Source of the DNA: Candidatus Saccharimonadota bacterium
GTDB taxonomy: Bacteria; Patescibacteriota; Saccharimonadia; Saccharimonadales; UBA10212
DNA length: 41,873 bases
Direction: 5' to 3'
Assembly: GCA_016234585.1 (NCBI GenBank)
Contig: JACRBB010000023.1
Span: 1 to 41,873, forward strand
A program made the position numbers and the translations under genes. This document shows, piece by piece, positions 1 through 9,272 of this stretch. Below the pieces are notes generated by a model. That model made no database searches. It had not been told where the DNA came from and saw nothing but the letters and a program-made list of their open reading frames with translations. Each line of letters begins with the position of its first letter. Position 1 is the stretch's first letter.

Positions 1-1138
1 CGATGTTGAGTTTAACAGCGTGGTAGGCTGGGTAAAAACCAGCAATAATACCCAGTATGACCGCAAAAGCTAGAGCGAAAACAGATATCCGCGTAGTCAG
101 CAGGAATATAATATTACCGCTGTTTTCCATTGCCTTATTTACAGTAAAAACAGTTAAGGCGCCCAATCCCCAGCCTAGTAATCCGCCAAAAAGACCGATA
201 AGTCCGGCCTCAGTTAAATATTCAAAAAGGATATTACTTGTTTTTGCGCCGATGGCTTTTTTAATACCAATTTCCCGCGTTCGCTCAGAGATGGACATAG
301 TCATGGTATTAATGATTGAAAGCCCGCCGACAACTAACGAGATAAGGGCTACACCAAAAAGTATGGCGTTGAAAATACCGGTAGCATTGGCTATTTGTTC
401 CTGAAAAGCCTTAGGTCCGGACGCTTTTACATCAGACACTTGTTTGTTAATCTTGGTGGCCAACTCATCGGGATCGATACCCTGATTAACGTAGACGGTG
501 AAGCCGTTTACTACGTTTTGTGGTTTTGTCTGAGCGCGTATAAGCTCCGGCAGGCTGTTGTAATATATGTTTTGGGCATCGGCGAGCGTCGTGACTACGG
601 AATTGTCTGGCGCGGTCAAGGTTTTGTTCATGATTCCAACGACTTGATAATCCTTGCCTCTTATATTCACAGTGCCACCCACTTTAGCCTTCAACTTCTT
701 TACCAGATCCGAACCTACAACTACTTTGTCGCGGTCGCCTTCTTTAAGTTCACGCCCCTGGCTATAGGTTATTTTAAAGCTTTCGTAAGGACGGCCTTTA
801 AAATCATCGCCGGTGATGCTGGCTGGCGGCCCGAAGCTAACGGCGTCGAGAGTATCCGATAAAGACGTGTAAACATTGGCCGACACGGCTTTTACCCCGC
901 TTACCTTGGCTATTTCCTGGGCTTTTTTAATATCCATTGGCGCTGATATGAACAGCGAATCGCTTTGGCTGACAGTTACTTTATCCGAGTAGTATTTGGT
1001 GCCACCGCTTACCAGCAAGTTAATTTTTTCGGCCATAGAGCCCATGACAGTAAAAGCAAAAATTCCAATAGTAATACCAAAAATCGTCAGGATTGTCCGG
1101 GTCTTGCGCCGGAACATATTTTTTAGTATTTCAGTCAC
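1..1138 (-). CDS. ABC transporter permease, MacB/FtsX family (3' end truncated by window edge)
   Basis: Manual minus-strand translation is open from GTG at 1138: MTEILKNMFRRKTRTILTIFGITIGIFAFTVMGSMAEKIN...SIINTMTMSISERTREIGIKKAIGAKTSNILFEYLTEAGLIG. The ISERTREIGIKKAIGA motif is typical of MacB-type permeases. Not in the ORF track, probably because it runs off the edge. Confidence 0.9.
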   Translation of the reverse strand, partial: MTEILKNMFRRKTRTILTIFGITIGIFAFTVMGSMAEKINLLVSGGTKYYSDKVTVSQSDSLFISAPMDIKKAQEIAKVSGVKAVSANVYTSLSDTLDAVSFGPPASITGDDFKGRPYESFKITYSQGRELKEGDRDKVVVGSDLVKKLKAKVGGTVNIRGKDYQVVGIMNKTLTAPDNSVVTTLADAQNIYYNSLPELIRAQTKPQNVVNGFTVYVNQGIDPDELATKINKQVSDVKASGPKAFQEQIANATGIFNAILFGVALISLVVGGLSIINTMTMSISERTREIGIKKAIGAKTSNILFEYLTEAGLIGLFGGLLGWGLGALTVFTVNKAMENSGNIIFLLTTRISVFALAFAVILGIIAGFYPAYHAVKLNI

Positions 1139-1297
1139 AAACTTTTTCTCACCTATCTTTGTATTATGGTCTTCCTAACACATTTAATAAAGCCCCCAGT
1201 TTTGATTAGCGAGTCGTGCAAAATTAATAAGATGATGCGAATAAAGAACATAACCTTTAGCTTTTTATAGCTTGAGCAATTAGAATGTATATCAGGT

Positions 1298-3631
1298 ATG
1301 AATGATGTGGGCACCGATTTTGATAAGTATCTGCGAGTGGCTAACTATTTGACTGCTGCTCAAATATTCTTGCAAGATAATTTTTTGATGGAGCGGGGGC
1401 TTGTATTTGGTGATATCAAGCCCCGGCTGCTAGGGCATTGGGGATCGGGCCCGGGGGTTAACTTTGCTTATTCGCACCTAAGCTACCTGGCCAAGAGCCG
1501 TAATCAGGAGATTATGTTTGTGCTTGGTCCGGGCCACGCCTTTCCGGCTTTGCAGGCCAACTTGTTTTTAGAGGGCACGTTGCAGCGGTTTTACCCCGAA
1601 GCCAAACAGACGTACGAAGGTTTGGGATACCTGTGCCGTAATTTCAGTTGGCCTTATGGTTTCCCCAGCCACAGTAATCCCGGAACCCCGGGCGTTATTT
1701 TGGAAGGCGGCGAGCTGGGCTATTCGTTGTCGACTTCTTACGGCGCGGTTTTGGATAACCCGAACCTTATAGTCGCTTGTTTGGTTGGTGATGGCGAGGC
1801 CGAAACCGGTCCGACGGCTGGAGCCTGGCATCTGAATAAATTAGTGAACCCAAAAACAAATGGAGCAGTGTTGCCAATCCTACACCTCAATGGCTATAAG
1901 ATTTCGGCACCGACAATCTTTGGCCGCATGAGCGACGAAGAACTGATGTCATTGTTTGCCGGCTATGGTTATCAACCAAAAATTGTCAGCGGTGACGATA
2001 TTCACACGCAGATGCAAAATATTTTGGAGTGGGCCTACGGTGAGATTCAAAAAATCAAACAATCCAGTGATCCTGGTTTTGCCAGATTGCCGATGATTAT
2101 CATGCGAACCTTAAAAGGCTGGACTGGTATTAAAGAACTCAACGGGCAGAAAATAGAAGGCAACTGCTTAAGCCACCAAGTTGTTTTAACGGAGGCAAAG
2201 ACCGACCCGGAACAACTAAGGATGTTGGAACAGTGGCTGCGCTCTTACAAGATCGAAGAGCTTTTTTCTAAAGTGCAAGGATTTGGCGGATTTATCAACT
2301 CGCTGATGCCGGAACCCGAAAAGCGGCTGGGCTTAAGTAAGCACGCCATGGGCGGTGACCCGGTTTACAAACCGTTGGTTTTGCCATCGCCCGAACAATA
2401 CGCCGAGGACGCCACCAAACCCGGTACGATCGGTAGCAGCAGTATGCGGCGAGCGGGTTTATATTTAAACGAAGTTTTTAGGCTTAATAACGAAGCTAAA
2501 AACTTTAGGATGATGTCGCCCGATGAAACTTACTCAAATAAATTAGACGAAATATTTAAAACTACCAAACGGGCTTGGACGCTCCCGACTGAGCAGTGGG
2601 ATAAAGATTTGAATCCAGACGGACGGGTTATGGAAATGCTCAGCGAGCACAACCTGCAGGGTTTGGCCCAAGGTTACATTTTAACCGGCCGGCATGCCGT
2701 GTTTGCATCTTACGAAGCCTTTGTGCCGGTGGTGACCAGCATGATGGACCAGTACGCCAAGTTTTTACGCCAGAGCGAGGATGTGTCGTGGCGAGGTTCG
2801 ATTCCGTCGTTCAACTACATTCTTACATCTTCCGGCTGGCGTCAGGAACACAATGGTTTTTCCCACCAAAACCCTGGGTTTATTGCTGATGTTTTGCGCC
2901 GCCAAGGCGATTTTGTTGATGTTTACTTTCCGCCAGATGGTAACTCCACCTTGGTTGTTTTAGAACACTGCATGTCAACTACCCGTCAAATCAATATTAT
3001 CGTGGCCGGTAAGACATTGGAGCCACGTTGGCTGACACCAGAACAAGCCAAGAAACAGCTTGAGGCCGGGTTGGCAGTATGGGATTTTGCCTCCGAAGAT
3101 AATCCCGACGTTGTGTTGACAGCTGCCGGCGACTACTTGACCAAGGAGGCTTTAGCGGCGGTGGATATCGTTAAGCAGGAGTGGCCGGATATACGCTTAC
3201 GTTTCGTGAATATTATGTCGCTCACCAGCTGCGGCCTTGGCCAAAGTGGCATGTGCCTGACGCACGAAGGTTTCAATTTGTTATTTACGCCGGATAAGCC
3301 GGTGATTGGTAATTTTCACGGCTACCCCGAAACACTGAAAGCCATTATTTTTGACTACATAGCTTCCTCGCCGCAACGTTTCAGCATCCATGGATACATT
3401 GAAAGCGGTTCCACCACTACGCCTTTTGACATGCATGTGCGCAACCGTACCAGCCGCTATCATCTGGCTATCGAGGTATTTGAAAAAATGTCGACCACTG
3501 GCCGTATACCATACGAAGAAGCCCAGCATATTATCAAAAAATATGAGCAAAAAATTGCCGATAATACCGAATTCATAAAGAAAAACGGCGTTGATATGCC
3601 GGAGATAGATGCATGGCAGTGGACTCGCTAA
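1298..3631 (+). CDS. xfp: D-xylulose 5-phosphate/D-fructose 6-phosphate phosphoketolase
   Basis: 777 aa; GHWGSGPGVNFAYSHL, GPGHAFPALQANLFLEG, GDGEAETGPTAGAWHLNK and EHNLQGLAQGYILTGRHAVFASYEAF are characteristic phosphoketolase motifs. Confidence 0.96.
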   Translation: MNDVGTDFDKYLRVANYLTAAQIFLQDNFLMERGLVFGDIKPRLLGHWGSGPGVNFAYSHLSYLAKSRNQEIMFVLGPGHAFPALQANLFLEGTLQRFYPEAKQTYEGLGYLCRNFSWPYGFPSHSNPGTPGVILEGGELGYSLSTSYGAVLDNPNLIVACLVGDGEAETGPTAGAWHLNKLVNPKTNGAVLPILHLNGYKISAPTIFGRMSDEELMSLFAGYGYQPKIVSGDDIHTQMQNILEWAYGEIQKIKQSSDPGFARLPMIIMRTLKGWTGIKELNGQKIEGNCLSHQVVLTEAKTDPEQLRMLEQWLRSYKIEELFSKVQGFGGFINSLMPEPEKRLGLSKHAMGGDPVYKPLVLPSPEQYAEDATKPGTIGSSSMRRAGLYLNEVFRLNNEAKNFRMMSPDETYSNKLDEIFKTTKRAWTLPTEQWDKDLNPDGRVMEMLSEHNLQGLAQGYILTGRHAVFASYEAFVPVVTSMMDQYAKFLRQSEDVSWRGSIPSFNYILTSSGWRQEHNGFSHQNPGFIADVLRRQGDFVDVYFPPDGNSTLVVLEHCMSTTRQINIIVAGKTLEPRWLTPEQAKKQLEAGLAVWDFASEDNPDVVLTAAGDYLTKEALAAVDIVKQEWPDIRLRFVNIMSLTSCGLGQSGMCLTHEGFNLLFTPDKPVIGNFHGYPETLKAIIFDYIASSPQRFSIHGYIESGSTTTPFDMHVRNRTSRYHLAIEVFEKMSTTGRIPYEEAQHIIKKYEQKIADNTEFIKKNGVDMPEIDAWQWTR

Positions 3632-4800
3632 TTCTTGTTGCCAACCCAGGCAGCGCCAGCCGCAAGTACGCACTTTACAGCGACGACAAGTGCTTAATAA
3701 AAATTCATTTTGAGCTGCTTGATGGCAAAGTTATATACACGTCCGAAACAAATGGTGAGCACCACTCGCCAAAACCCGCCGATATTTCTCATTTAACTTT
3801 CGCTGGCAGTAAAGTCTTTTCTATTTTGCAAAGCCACGGCTTACTTAGCGTAAAAGACCAGATAAAAACAATCGCGCTGCGGGTAGTGGCTCCATCTAGT
3901 TATTTTCAACAGGATAGGGTGCTTGATAAACAGGCTATCGATAAACTGACTGATTTGGAGCCTCGAGCTCAACTCCATATTAATGCCGGTCTGCAAGAAG
4001 TTCATCTGTTAAAACAAGCTTTTCCGGAGGCCGTGCTTCTAGGTATTTCAGATAGCGCCTTCCACCACACCATGCCGGATCATGCCAGCGGCTATGCCTT
4101 ACCGTTCAAGGACACGGACAAGCTGGATATAAAACGGTTCGGTTATCATGGTTTGTCGGCGGAATCGGTTGTGAAGGTTCTTAGACCCAAAGATAAATTA
4201 CCGCTGCGGTTGGTGATTTGCCACTTAGGCAGCGGCGCCAGCGTAACGGCTGTAAAATCTGGTAAGAGCATAGATACGACCATGGGTTACTCGCCGCTAG
4301 AAGGACTGATGATGTCGACACGTAGCGGCAGTATAGATGTAACCGCAGCCCAAGTGCTGCAGGACGAGCTTAAACTGAGCAGCCAAGATTTGCAGGAGTA
4401 CCTGAATCATAAAAGCGGGCTTTTGGGTGTGAGTGGTACCTCGGCTGACATTAAAGTCCTTTTGGAACTTGAACGTGATGGGGATAGTAGGGCCAAGTTA
4501 GCGCTTGATATGTATATTTACCGAGTGCAGCAAGCTATCGGGCAAATGGTGGCTGCCTTAGGTGGGGTTGACGCGCTAGTTTTTACAGGCACGGTAGGGG
4601 AGCGCTCTGTCCAAATCCGCAGGCGGGTTACCGAACGTCTGATGTTTTTGGGTTTGCAGCTGAATCCTAAAATAAACCATGGGCTTAAAGAACTAAAAGA
4701 ACTGACGCGAATCAGTCCGGCTTCCCATCCAGCCAAAGTCTATGTTGTCCCAGCCGACGAATACTCGGTAATTGTCAGCCACGCTAGAAAACTGAGTTAA
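3613..4800 (+). CDS. ackA: acetate kinase
   Basis: 395 aa; acetokinase-family motifs RFGYHGLSAESV, CHLGSGASVTAVKSGKSIDTTMGYSPLEGLMMSTRSGSID, VFTGTVGERSVQIRRRV. Overlaps the xfp 3' end by 19 nt in another frame. Confidence 0.92.
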   Translation: MAVDSLILVANPGSASRKYALYSDDKCLIKIHFELLDGKVIYTSETNGEHHSPKPADISHLTFAGSKVFSILQSHGLLSVKDQIKTIALRVVAPSSYFQQDRVLDKQAIDKLTDLEPRAQLHINAGLQEVHLLKQAFPEAVLLGISDSAFHHTMPDHASGYALPFKDTDKLDIKRFGYHGLSAESVVKVLRPKDKLPLRLVICHLGSGASVTAVKSGKSIDTTMGYSPLEGLMMSTRSGSIDVTAAQVLQDELKLSSQDLQEYLNHKSGLLGVSGTSADIKVLLELERDGDSRAKLALDMYIYRVQQAIGQMVAALGGVDALVFTGTVGERSVQIRRRVTERLMFLGLQLNPKINHGLKELKELTRISPASHPAKVYVVPADEYSVIVSHARKLS

Positions 4801-4852
4801 GTTTGTGTTGCAGACTTTCGCGGTAGTCTAGCCACGACGAAGAACACATCGC

Positions 4853-5314
4853 CTAACTGCTGGCTTTTTGAAGGTCGGCTATAACTATTTTTTTCATCTG
4901 CATTAGGGCCTGCATAGCTTTGGGTGATTTTATCAAAGCGTCCATATTTTTGGGCACTATCTGCCAACTTAGACCGAACTTATCTTTTAACCAGCCGCAC
5001 TGTTCCGACTCTGGGCGCGCCGAGAGTTTTCCCCAGTAGTAGTCAATTTCTGCCTGGTCTTTACACTCCACAGAGAAAGATATGGCCTCACTGAATTTAA
5101 ACAGCGGGCCGCCATTTAAAGCCGTAAAATCCTGACCTTCTAGCTGGAAACTAACTGTCAAAACCGAGTCTTCCGGCTGGCCGGACGCTTTAGCCGATGC
5201 CGCGTCATAACGACTGATATGTCCGACCTTTGAGTTTTTGAATACTGAAGTATAGAAGTTTGCCGCTTCTTCGGCCTGGCTATCAAACCATAAAAACGGG
5301 GATATTTTTTGCAT
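4853..5314 (-). CDS. VOC-superfamily protein (PhnB/3-demethylubiquinone methyltransferase-like)
   Basis: MQKISPFLWFDSQAEEAANFYTSVFKNSKV...GGPLFKFSEAISFSVECKDQAEIDYYWGKLS...CGWLKDKFGLSWQIVP is the PhnB-like pattern. RBS-like AAGGAAA upstream. Confidence 0.88.
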   Translation of the reverse strand: MQKISPFLWFDSQAEEAANFYTSVFKNSKVGHISRYDAASAKASGQPEDSVLTVSFQLEGQDFTALNGGPLFKFSEAISFSVECKDQAEIDYYWGKLSARPESEQCGWLKDKFGLSWQIVPKNMDALIKSPKAMQALMQMKKIVIADLQKASS

Positions 5315-5390
5315 AAGATTTCCTTTCGTTTAGTTTAAAGACCCTTTAACTAATTCACCGCTCACCATACTAATTATCTCACGTGCTTGA

Positions 5391-6977
5391 TTAGGGATGG
5401 GTTAGAACTTCGCGCCAGGACAGGATGTTGTAACTGCTGGTAACCGGGAAGCTAGGGGGTGGATTATATAGAAGGTTGTGGTCGTAATGGGTCGTGTTGT
5501 ATTTAAAACCCGATATGTATTGTCCGGGGACAGAAGGGTCGGCTACCGCATCACCGCAAGAATTATTAAGCTGCCAAGACCAGGTCCAAGTTTGTCTGAC
5601 GGCTATTGAACCGTAAAAATTAAGAAGCTGGTTATTACTTACGTAACCTCTTGTGCATCTTTGACTTGCGAAACTGTAGCGGGCAGGGAACCAAACGTTG
5701 CCATTTGCCGCGATTACCGCGGCATCAACCTCTAGAGTGAATGAACCGGTTGCCGGCGCCGCATAGGGGGCGATAGACACGTTGCCCTCGGCAATTAAGC
5801 CAACCGCGTCGCTTCCGTCTTTGGCAGTATAGGCCAAATCATCCGCAACAGTGACGTTGGCGGTAACGGAAGTCGCTAAACGGCCGGCAGCAATAGATAC
5901 ACGTCCGTGGAAGGTCGGGTTACTGCGAACCCATACGTTATCTTCTACGTAAATAATGCCTGAGCTAGAGATGGGAATGTTGCTGGCTACCAGGGTTGGG
6001 GAAAGGGCTGTGGTGTAGCTAGTAAAAGTGTCTTTTTCGTTATTGAGCGTGTATAGATTATATTTACCGTTAGAATTTAACTCTATAAGATATCCCCGTG
6101 AAGTATTGGCACTTGAATCACGCTGCGGAATGTAGGACGCGGTACGGGTAGTGGGAGTTTGATTGCAGGCATTTGCCTGGCCCGCAAGAGCCGAGGTAGC
6201 TGAATCGGCCGCGAAGGCGAGTTTTTTTATCGTGCACAACGTGCCGGATATCTGGTTAAAGTCGATAGCTGGAGCAGGATAAATCCAGTTGTCTTTTGAG
6301 CGTGTTGCGCAGTCAACCGGCGAAGTGACGGATAAGTTGCACCATACTCCAGGGTGGCTGCTACCGTCTCCTCCTATTGCTACTGAGGGCGTATACGAAG
6401 CGTTGGCGCTGGAGACGGTGTCGTTATTAGAGCCATCCATTTTAACCCCTTGGTTTGAAAATATTGGGCCATCGGCATCCTCTGTGTTACCGAACCACAA
6501 GGCTGAGTCTGAAAGTACCGCATAACTTGCGAAGGATGGAGCTCCCAGCTGGGCTTGGATAGTCCGGGTGATATTGCTGCCGGTTACTTGGCCGATTGAA
6601 CGGAGGTCTACAAGGGTGGAGCCGCCTCCTTGGGGTTTAATCCAAAGGGTGTATGTACCTTCTACTTTGGCGTTATCATCCACATAACTATGAACGTAAG
6701 GGCCATAGCCAAGAGTTGGATCCGGCGTAGTCGGAGTTGTTTGGCCGTCTTTGTAGTCGGTAGCGTTATGACTTAGGTGCCACAGGTAGTAATTAACACC
6801 GGCCTCAGCTATATTGAAGGCCTTTTGGCTGGTGGCGTTATTGCCGACAATGCTGCTGTTACTATCTATAAGTATGACCACTGCCGTTGAAATAATAACC
6901 ATAGCTATCATGAAACTCAGTAGACCTGGCAGGGCAAACCCCCCTTGATTCAACGGTTGGTTTTTTGTTGAGCTCAT
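5391..6977 (-). CDS. PilX-like minor pseudopilin with a large C-terminal domain
   Basis: Hydrophobic prepilin-like N-terminus GGFALPGLLSFMIAMVIISTAVVILIDSNSSIVGNNATSQKAFNIAEAGVNYYL; third gene of a pseudopilin operon, 4-nt overlap with the upstream gene. Confidence 0.75.
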   Translation of the reverse strand: MSSTKNQPLNQGGFALPGLLSFMIAMVIISTAVVILIDSNSSIVGNNATSQKAFNIAEAGVNYYLWHLSHNATDYKDGQTTPTTPDPTLGYGPYVHSYVDDNAKVEGTYTLWIKPQGGGSTLVDLRSIGQVTGSNITRTIQAQLGAPSFASYAVLSDSALWFGNTEDADGPIFSNQGVKMDGSNNDTVSSANASYTPSVAIGGDGSSHPGVWCNLSVTSPVDCATRSKDNWIYPAPAIDFNQISGTLCTIKKLAFAADSATSALAGQANACNQTPTTRTASYIPQRDSSANTSRGYLIELNSNGKYNLYTLNNEKDTFTSYTTALSPTLVASNIPISSSGIIYVEDNVWVRSNPTFHGRVSIAAGRLATSVTANVTVADDLAYTAKDGSDAVGLIAEGNVSIAPYAAPATGSFTLEVDAAVIAANGNVWFPARYSFASQRCTRGYVSNNQLLNFYGSIAVRQTWTWSWQLNNSCGDAVADPSVPGQYISGFKYNTTHYDHNLLYNPPPSFPVTSSYNILSWREVLTHP

Positions 6978-7576
6978 AGGTTTGCCTTCCTGTTTCTTAA
7001 GCTGACCTGCAATGAGATGGTTTGATTACCGCTGGCGACCGGAGTATCGGACGGTACGGCTAGGTTGACCCGGATACCCTTGATTACGTGCAGATCGGTA
7101 ATTGGTGTCGGTATGATATTACCGGCGGAGTCAAGATAGACAAAAGTTTGGACAGTCGGATCAGCATAAAAGGGGTTCATTATCGTATAGGTCTTTTTAT
7201 TGGCTGTAATGGGAGTGCCAATCGGGGGGTTAGCGGACATCGGTGTCACGTCTGCGAGCATCACGGTGTTGCCGTTAGCCTTATAGTAGTGGATAAAAGA
7301 CACATAGTTATCATTTGGTGAAAAATAAGCATAAACAGTAATATCGTCGTCGGTGGCTTCGGTAATATCGGTTAAGCCCCTTAGAATGGAGGCTACTCTT
7401 TGTGACTGGAGGGCCAAATCTCCAAAGCGCATGCTGTCTTGCTGTAAGCCGAAGAACTGATTGATTGAAGACACGAACATGGTATACATGGCCGTACTGA
7501 CCACGCCGATTACAACAATAGTCACAAGCAACTCTATTATCGTAAAACCGCCGCCATAAGACTTACGGTGTAACAT
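6974..7576 (-). CDS. type IV pilus prepilin-like protein (PilW/PilJ-like)
   Basis: MLHRKSYGGGFTIIELLVTIVVIGVVSTAMYTMF is a type III prepilin signal with E+5. The track start at 7624 is probably too long; ATG at 7576 overlaps the upstream stop by 14 nt and places the signal near the N-terminus. Confidence 0.85.
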   Translation of the reverse strand: MLHRKSYGGGFTIIELLVTIVVIGVVSTAMYTMFVSSINQFFGLQQDSMRFGDLALQSQRVASILRGLTDITEATDDDITVYAYFSPNDNYVSFIHYYKANGNTVMLADVTPMSANPPIGTPITANKKTYTIMNPFYADPTVQTFVYLDSAGNIIPTPITDLHVIKGIRVNLAVPSDTPVASGNQTISLQVSLRNRKANL

Positions 7577-9134
7577 CAAGACCTCCAAGCAAAGGACTCG
7601 CGGGCAGGGTAAGGGTAAAGCCACTAGCAGTAATAACCAGCTGAGTACTACCCACGGACGCGCCGGTTAAGTCAACGGTGCAGTCAAGCTGAGTTCCGCC
7701 GGTTGTTCCGGTACACGAGGCGGTGAAAGTTGAGGTCCCCTGTATGAACTGTACTGTCGTTAAGCAACTGCTGGCGTTACTGCTGCATGGTAAGTTGGCA
7801 CCGGTTATTTGAAAATCAAATGCTGAAGCTGCCCCCCCGGATAAGCTGACATCATCTGGTGATAAGCTTACAACCCGCGGATAGTTAGAGTTGGTGCTCA
7901 GCATTAGTCTTACTTTTTGTAAATAACTATTACCTCCGTAATCAAAGGTTGTGCTAGGGGGTGAAGCCGGGTCATATGTAGGTACCGTAACGGGGTTGAA
8001 GGGGTTGTTCCCGGAATACGGCACAGCTGCTGCTAGGTAGTAAGTTGTGCCGCCTACTGAACAACTGGTTGCTCCCAAATCGCCGCAAAATACATAACCC
8101 CCCGGTACTAGGTTAGACAAGGCCGCTAAACCGTCGCTGTCGCTAACCGGTCGGGTATCCGAGGGACTGAGCGTATCGTAATAGTAAGATGTATCCGTAG
8201 TTAGGGTATATTTTTTATATCCGCCTTTTACGTAAATCTTGGCGTCTGGAATCGGGTTACCGTTAACGTCGGTAGTTTCGATTACTAAACTGCTGATACC
8301 CTGTTGCTTAATCGTAAGGGTAACAAATGACGATTGTTGGATAAGAATATTTTGGCTGGGATATGTAGGCTGGAGACTACCGTTGGGGCCAATGGTCATG
8401 AGGCTTGAATAGCCTGATTTGGAGGCTGCAACGACATAGTGGTACCCAGTCGTATCTGGTGGTAAGCCGTAAAAAACAGCCACCCCGTTGCTGTCGGTAC
8501 TATCCGACAAATTAACTGCCGGAACCAAGCTGTTATTGGCCAGGTTGATTGTCGCTCCAGATACGGGGGTGCCATTATTATCGATAACTTTCGCGAAAAG
8601 CGCCCCGGTGTTACTGGCGGTTTCGGCGACCCGCGCCGATATTTGGGTATCGACTTCGGCAAGGTTGGGGTTGCCGACGATGGAAGTAGAAACATGGACA
8701 ATCTTGTAATCTGCCGGATTTTGATCGGTGGCCGGTGCTCCGGATGGCGGAGGATAGTTGCGACAATAAAGCTGCTTCAGGGCCAGCGAAGGATAAGAGC
8801 CGCAACCATCAAAAGCATCGTCCACATAATTAATGCTTGTGGTTATGGTGTAGGTAACACCGTTGATTTTTTGGGTTTTTGTAGCCGGTAAGGGACTGGT
8901 GCTATATATGCTGCCGCCAGCGACCGCTAACTTGTCGTAAGACAAAGACTTTAAGTATTCCATCTGGTTGGTTGCCAAAGTCAGTCCGACAGCCCGGCGC
9001 TTAATTAGTACCGCGCTGTTGACCAAAGATGTATAAAGTCCAAAAATGCTGGTGGACAATATGCCAAGCACAACGATGCTTATGGCCAGCTCGACTAATG
9101 TAAAACCTGCCTGGTTACGCCCGTGTTCTGCCAC
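7563..9134 (-). CDS. large prepilin-like protein (PilV-like N-terminus) with carboxypeptidase-regulatory-like and IPT/TIG-like domains
   Basis: MAEHGRNQAGFTLVELAISIVVLGILSTSIFGLY prepilin signal; repeats such as VSGATINLANNSLVPAVNLSDSTDSNGVAVFYGLPP and NPIPDAKIYVKGG...SDSDGLAALSNLVPGGYVF resemble CarboxypepD_reg; PRVVSLSPDDVSLSGGAASAFDFQITGANLP resembles IPT/TIG. Confidence 0.8.
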   Translation of the reverse strand: MAEHGRNQAGFTLVELAISIVVLGILSTSIFGLYTSLVNSAVLIKRRAVGLTLATNQMEYLKSLSYDKLAVAGGSIYSTSPLPATKTQKINGVTYTITTSINYVDDAFDGCGSYPSLALKQLYCRNYPPPSGAPATDQNPADYKIVHVSTSIVGNPNLAEVDTQISARVAETASNTGALFAKVIDNNGTPVSGATINLANNSLVPAVNLSDSTDSNGVAVFYGLPPDTTGYHYVVAASKSGYSSLMTIGPNGSLQPTYPSQNILIQQSSFVTLTIKQQGISSLVIETTDVNGNPIPDAKIYVKGGYKKYTLTTDTSYYYDTLSPSDTRPVSDSDGLAALSNLVPGGYVFCGDLGATSCSVGGTTYYLAAAVPYSGNNPFNPVTVPTYDPASPPSTTFDYGGNSYLQKVRLMLSTNSNYPRVVSLSPDDVSLSGGAASAFDFQITGANLPCSSNASSCLTTVQFIQGTSTFTASCTGTTGGTQLDCTVDLTGASVGSTQLVITASGFTLTLPASPLLGGLDVTP

Positions 9135-9272
9135 TATAAATAACCTTTACCTCTTTGAATTATAAACCATACGGATAGAATCCCTAGGACAAATTATTCT
9201 GGTTCACCCAGGTGTTGTAATATAGCCCGCTTGCATACGGGTTCCAGGCTGATTTTGCTATTATTTAAGACA

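Noticed and set aside
57-862. Plus-strand ORFs 57..404 and 395..862 (also 996..1178)
   Set aside because: They lie opposite a well-supported MacB/FtsX-type permease on the minus strand and have no recognisable family; shadow ORFs.
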